A stretch of 42,703 nt of DNA from positions 1 through 42,703 of the forward strand of contig NZ_RDOJ01000022.1 of NCBI RefSeq assembly GCF_003687725.1, written 5' to 3'. The notes under the pieces are model-generated. The model saw nothing but the letters and a program-made list of their open reading frames with translations, was not told the origin of the DNA and ran no database searches. This document shows positions 42,621 through 42,703 of this stretch, piece by piece. The position numbers and the translations under genes were made by a program. How positions within the stretch are numbered: position 1 is the first letter of the stretch; each line of letters starts with the position of its first letter. Origin of the DNA: Faecalibacter macacae. GTDB taxonomy: Bacteria > Bacteroidota > Bacteroidia > Flavobacteriales > Weeksellaceae.

Positions 42621-42645
42621 AAATAAAAAAGCCACTCAACTACAC
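42621..42645 (+). terminator. left half of an interrupted terminator of aat
   Basis: AAATAAAAAAGCCACTCAAC has the A-run and GC-rich arm seen at the start of the other terminators in this window, but the pairing arm (expected GAGTGGCTTTTTT-like) is missing before the TGCCCCC end of the IS-like element at 42646. The missing arm is predicted to lie beyond the element, outside the window. Confidence 0.45.
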
Positions 42646-42703
42646 TGCCCCCAAAAAGTTAGACACTTTTGGGGGCATTTTTTATGGCAAGAAAAGTAAA
42701 ATA
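42646..42703 (+). mobile_element. left end of an IS3-family-like insertion sequence, cut by the window
   Basis: Begins TGCCCCCAAAAAGTTAGACA, which resembles IS3-group terminal repeats. An 11-bp inverted repeat (TGCCCCCAAAA at 42646-42656 with TTTTGGGGGCA at 42667-42677) sits at the very end. An ATG at 42684 opens a frame, Met-Ala-Arg-Lys-Val-Lys, which resembles the start of IS3-type OrfA transposase proteins. Only 20 nt of the frame are visible, so family and integrity cannot be confirmed. Confidence 0.65.

Noticed and set aside
42646-42677. 11-bp inverted repeat read as a plain terminator of aat
   Set aside because: It begins exactly at an IS-like terminal TGCCCCC and is followed by a transposase-like start; the A-run and arm upstream look like the original terminator instead.

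Overview
The window is AT-rich chromosomal DNA of a Flavobacteriia-type Bacteroidota, most like the Weeksellaceae (Empedobacter/Chryseobacterium relatives). This is read from the sequence: a type IX secretion C-terminal domain on an M28 peptidase, TonB-dependent receptors without a carboxypeptidase-like N-terminal domain, Bacteroidota families (DUF6702, DUF3127), few Shine-Dalgarno sequences, and many upstream regions carrying the flavobacterial -7 promoter word TAnnTTTG. The species was not determined. No phage, plasmid or CRISPR content was seen. The only mobile DNA is the first ~58 bp of an IS3-like element at the right edge.

Layout. 1-470: intergenic region with a folded flavobacterial repeat, possibly an ncRNA. 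471-5590: tight five-gene operon of S-adenosylmethionine decarboxylase, a zinc-ribbon/DUF4178 membrane protein, DUF350, a membrane-fused aminopropyltransferase (spermidine synthase-like) and a Tat-exported FAD amine-oxidase-like lipoprotein. This looks like a membrane-associated polyamine-modification system and is the most interesting locus here. 5652-8131: secreted hypothetical, omega-amidase, PAP2 phosphatase. 8221-11418: thrS-infC-rpmI-rplT translation operon on the minus strand, with infC apparently starting at ATC. 11636-15240 (minus): LptG-like permease, a tRNA-guanine transglycosylase that has lost its three zinc cysteines, and a DUF937-TM-OmpA fusion.

15391-21637: MscS channel, PBP4-type carboxypeptidase, DUF6702 protein, four-TM protein, TrmB, T9SS-exported aminopeptidase and a lipoprotein. 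21697-23052: eukaryote-like OPRT-OMPDC fusion (UMP synthase). 23242-29237: de novo NAD operon nadA-nadB-x-nadC, interleaved with and followed by three paralogous secreted proteins. 29850-35133: two tandem TonB-dependent receptors, each preceded by a TTAGA-N5-TCTAA palindrome that may be an iron-regulator site. 35221-40212: LD-carboxypeptidase, uracil phosphoribosyltransferase, YraN nuclease-like protein, two tandem DedA proteins, a secreted hypothetical and a GNAT-like protein. 40433-42619: SRAP/HMCES-like AP-site protein (minus), tRNA-Leu(UAG) (minus), a DUF3127 protein with an SSB-like acidic tail, and leucyl/phenylalanyl-tRNA-protein transferase, whose terminator seems to be split by the IS element.

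Functional links are mostly housekeeping: pyrimidine supply (UMP synthase, Upp), NAD synthesis, tRNA modification and charging, envelope maintenance (LptG, DacB, LdcA, DedA, OmpA-like, MscS) and iron or other nutrient uptake.
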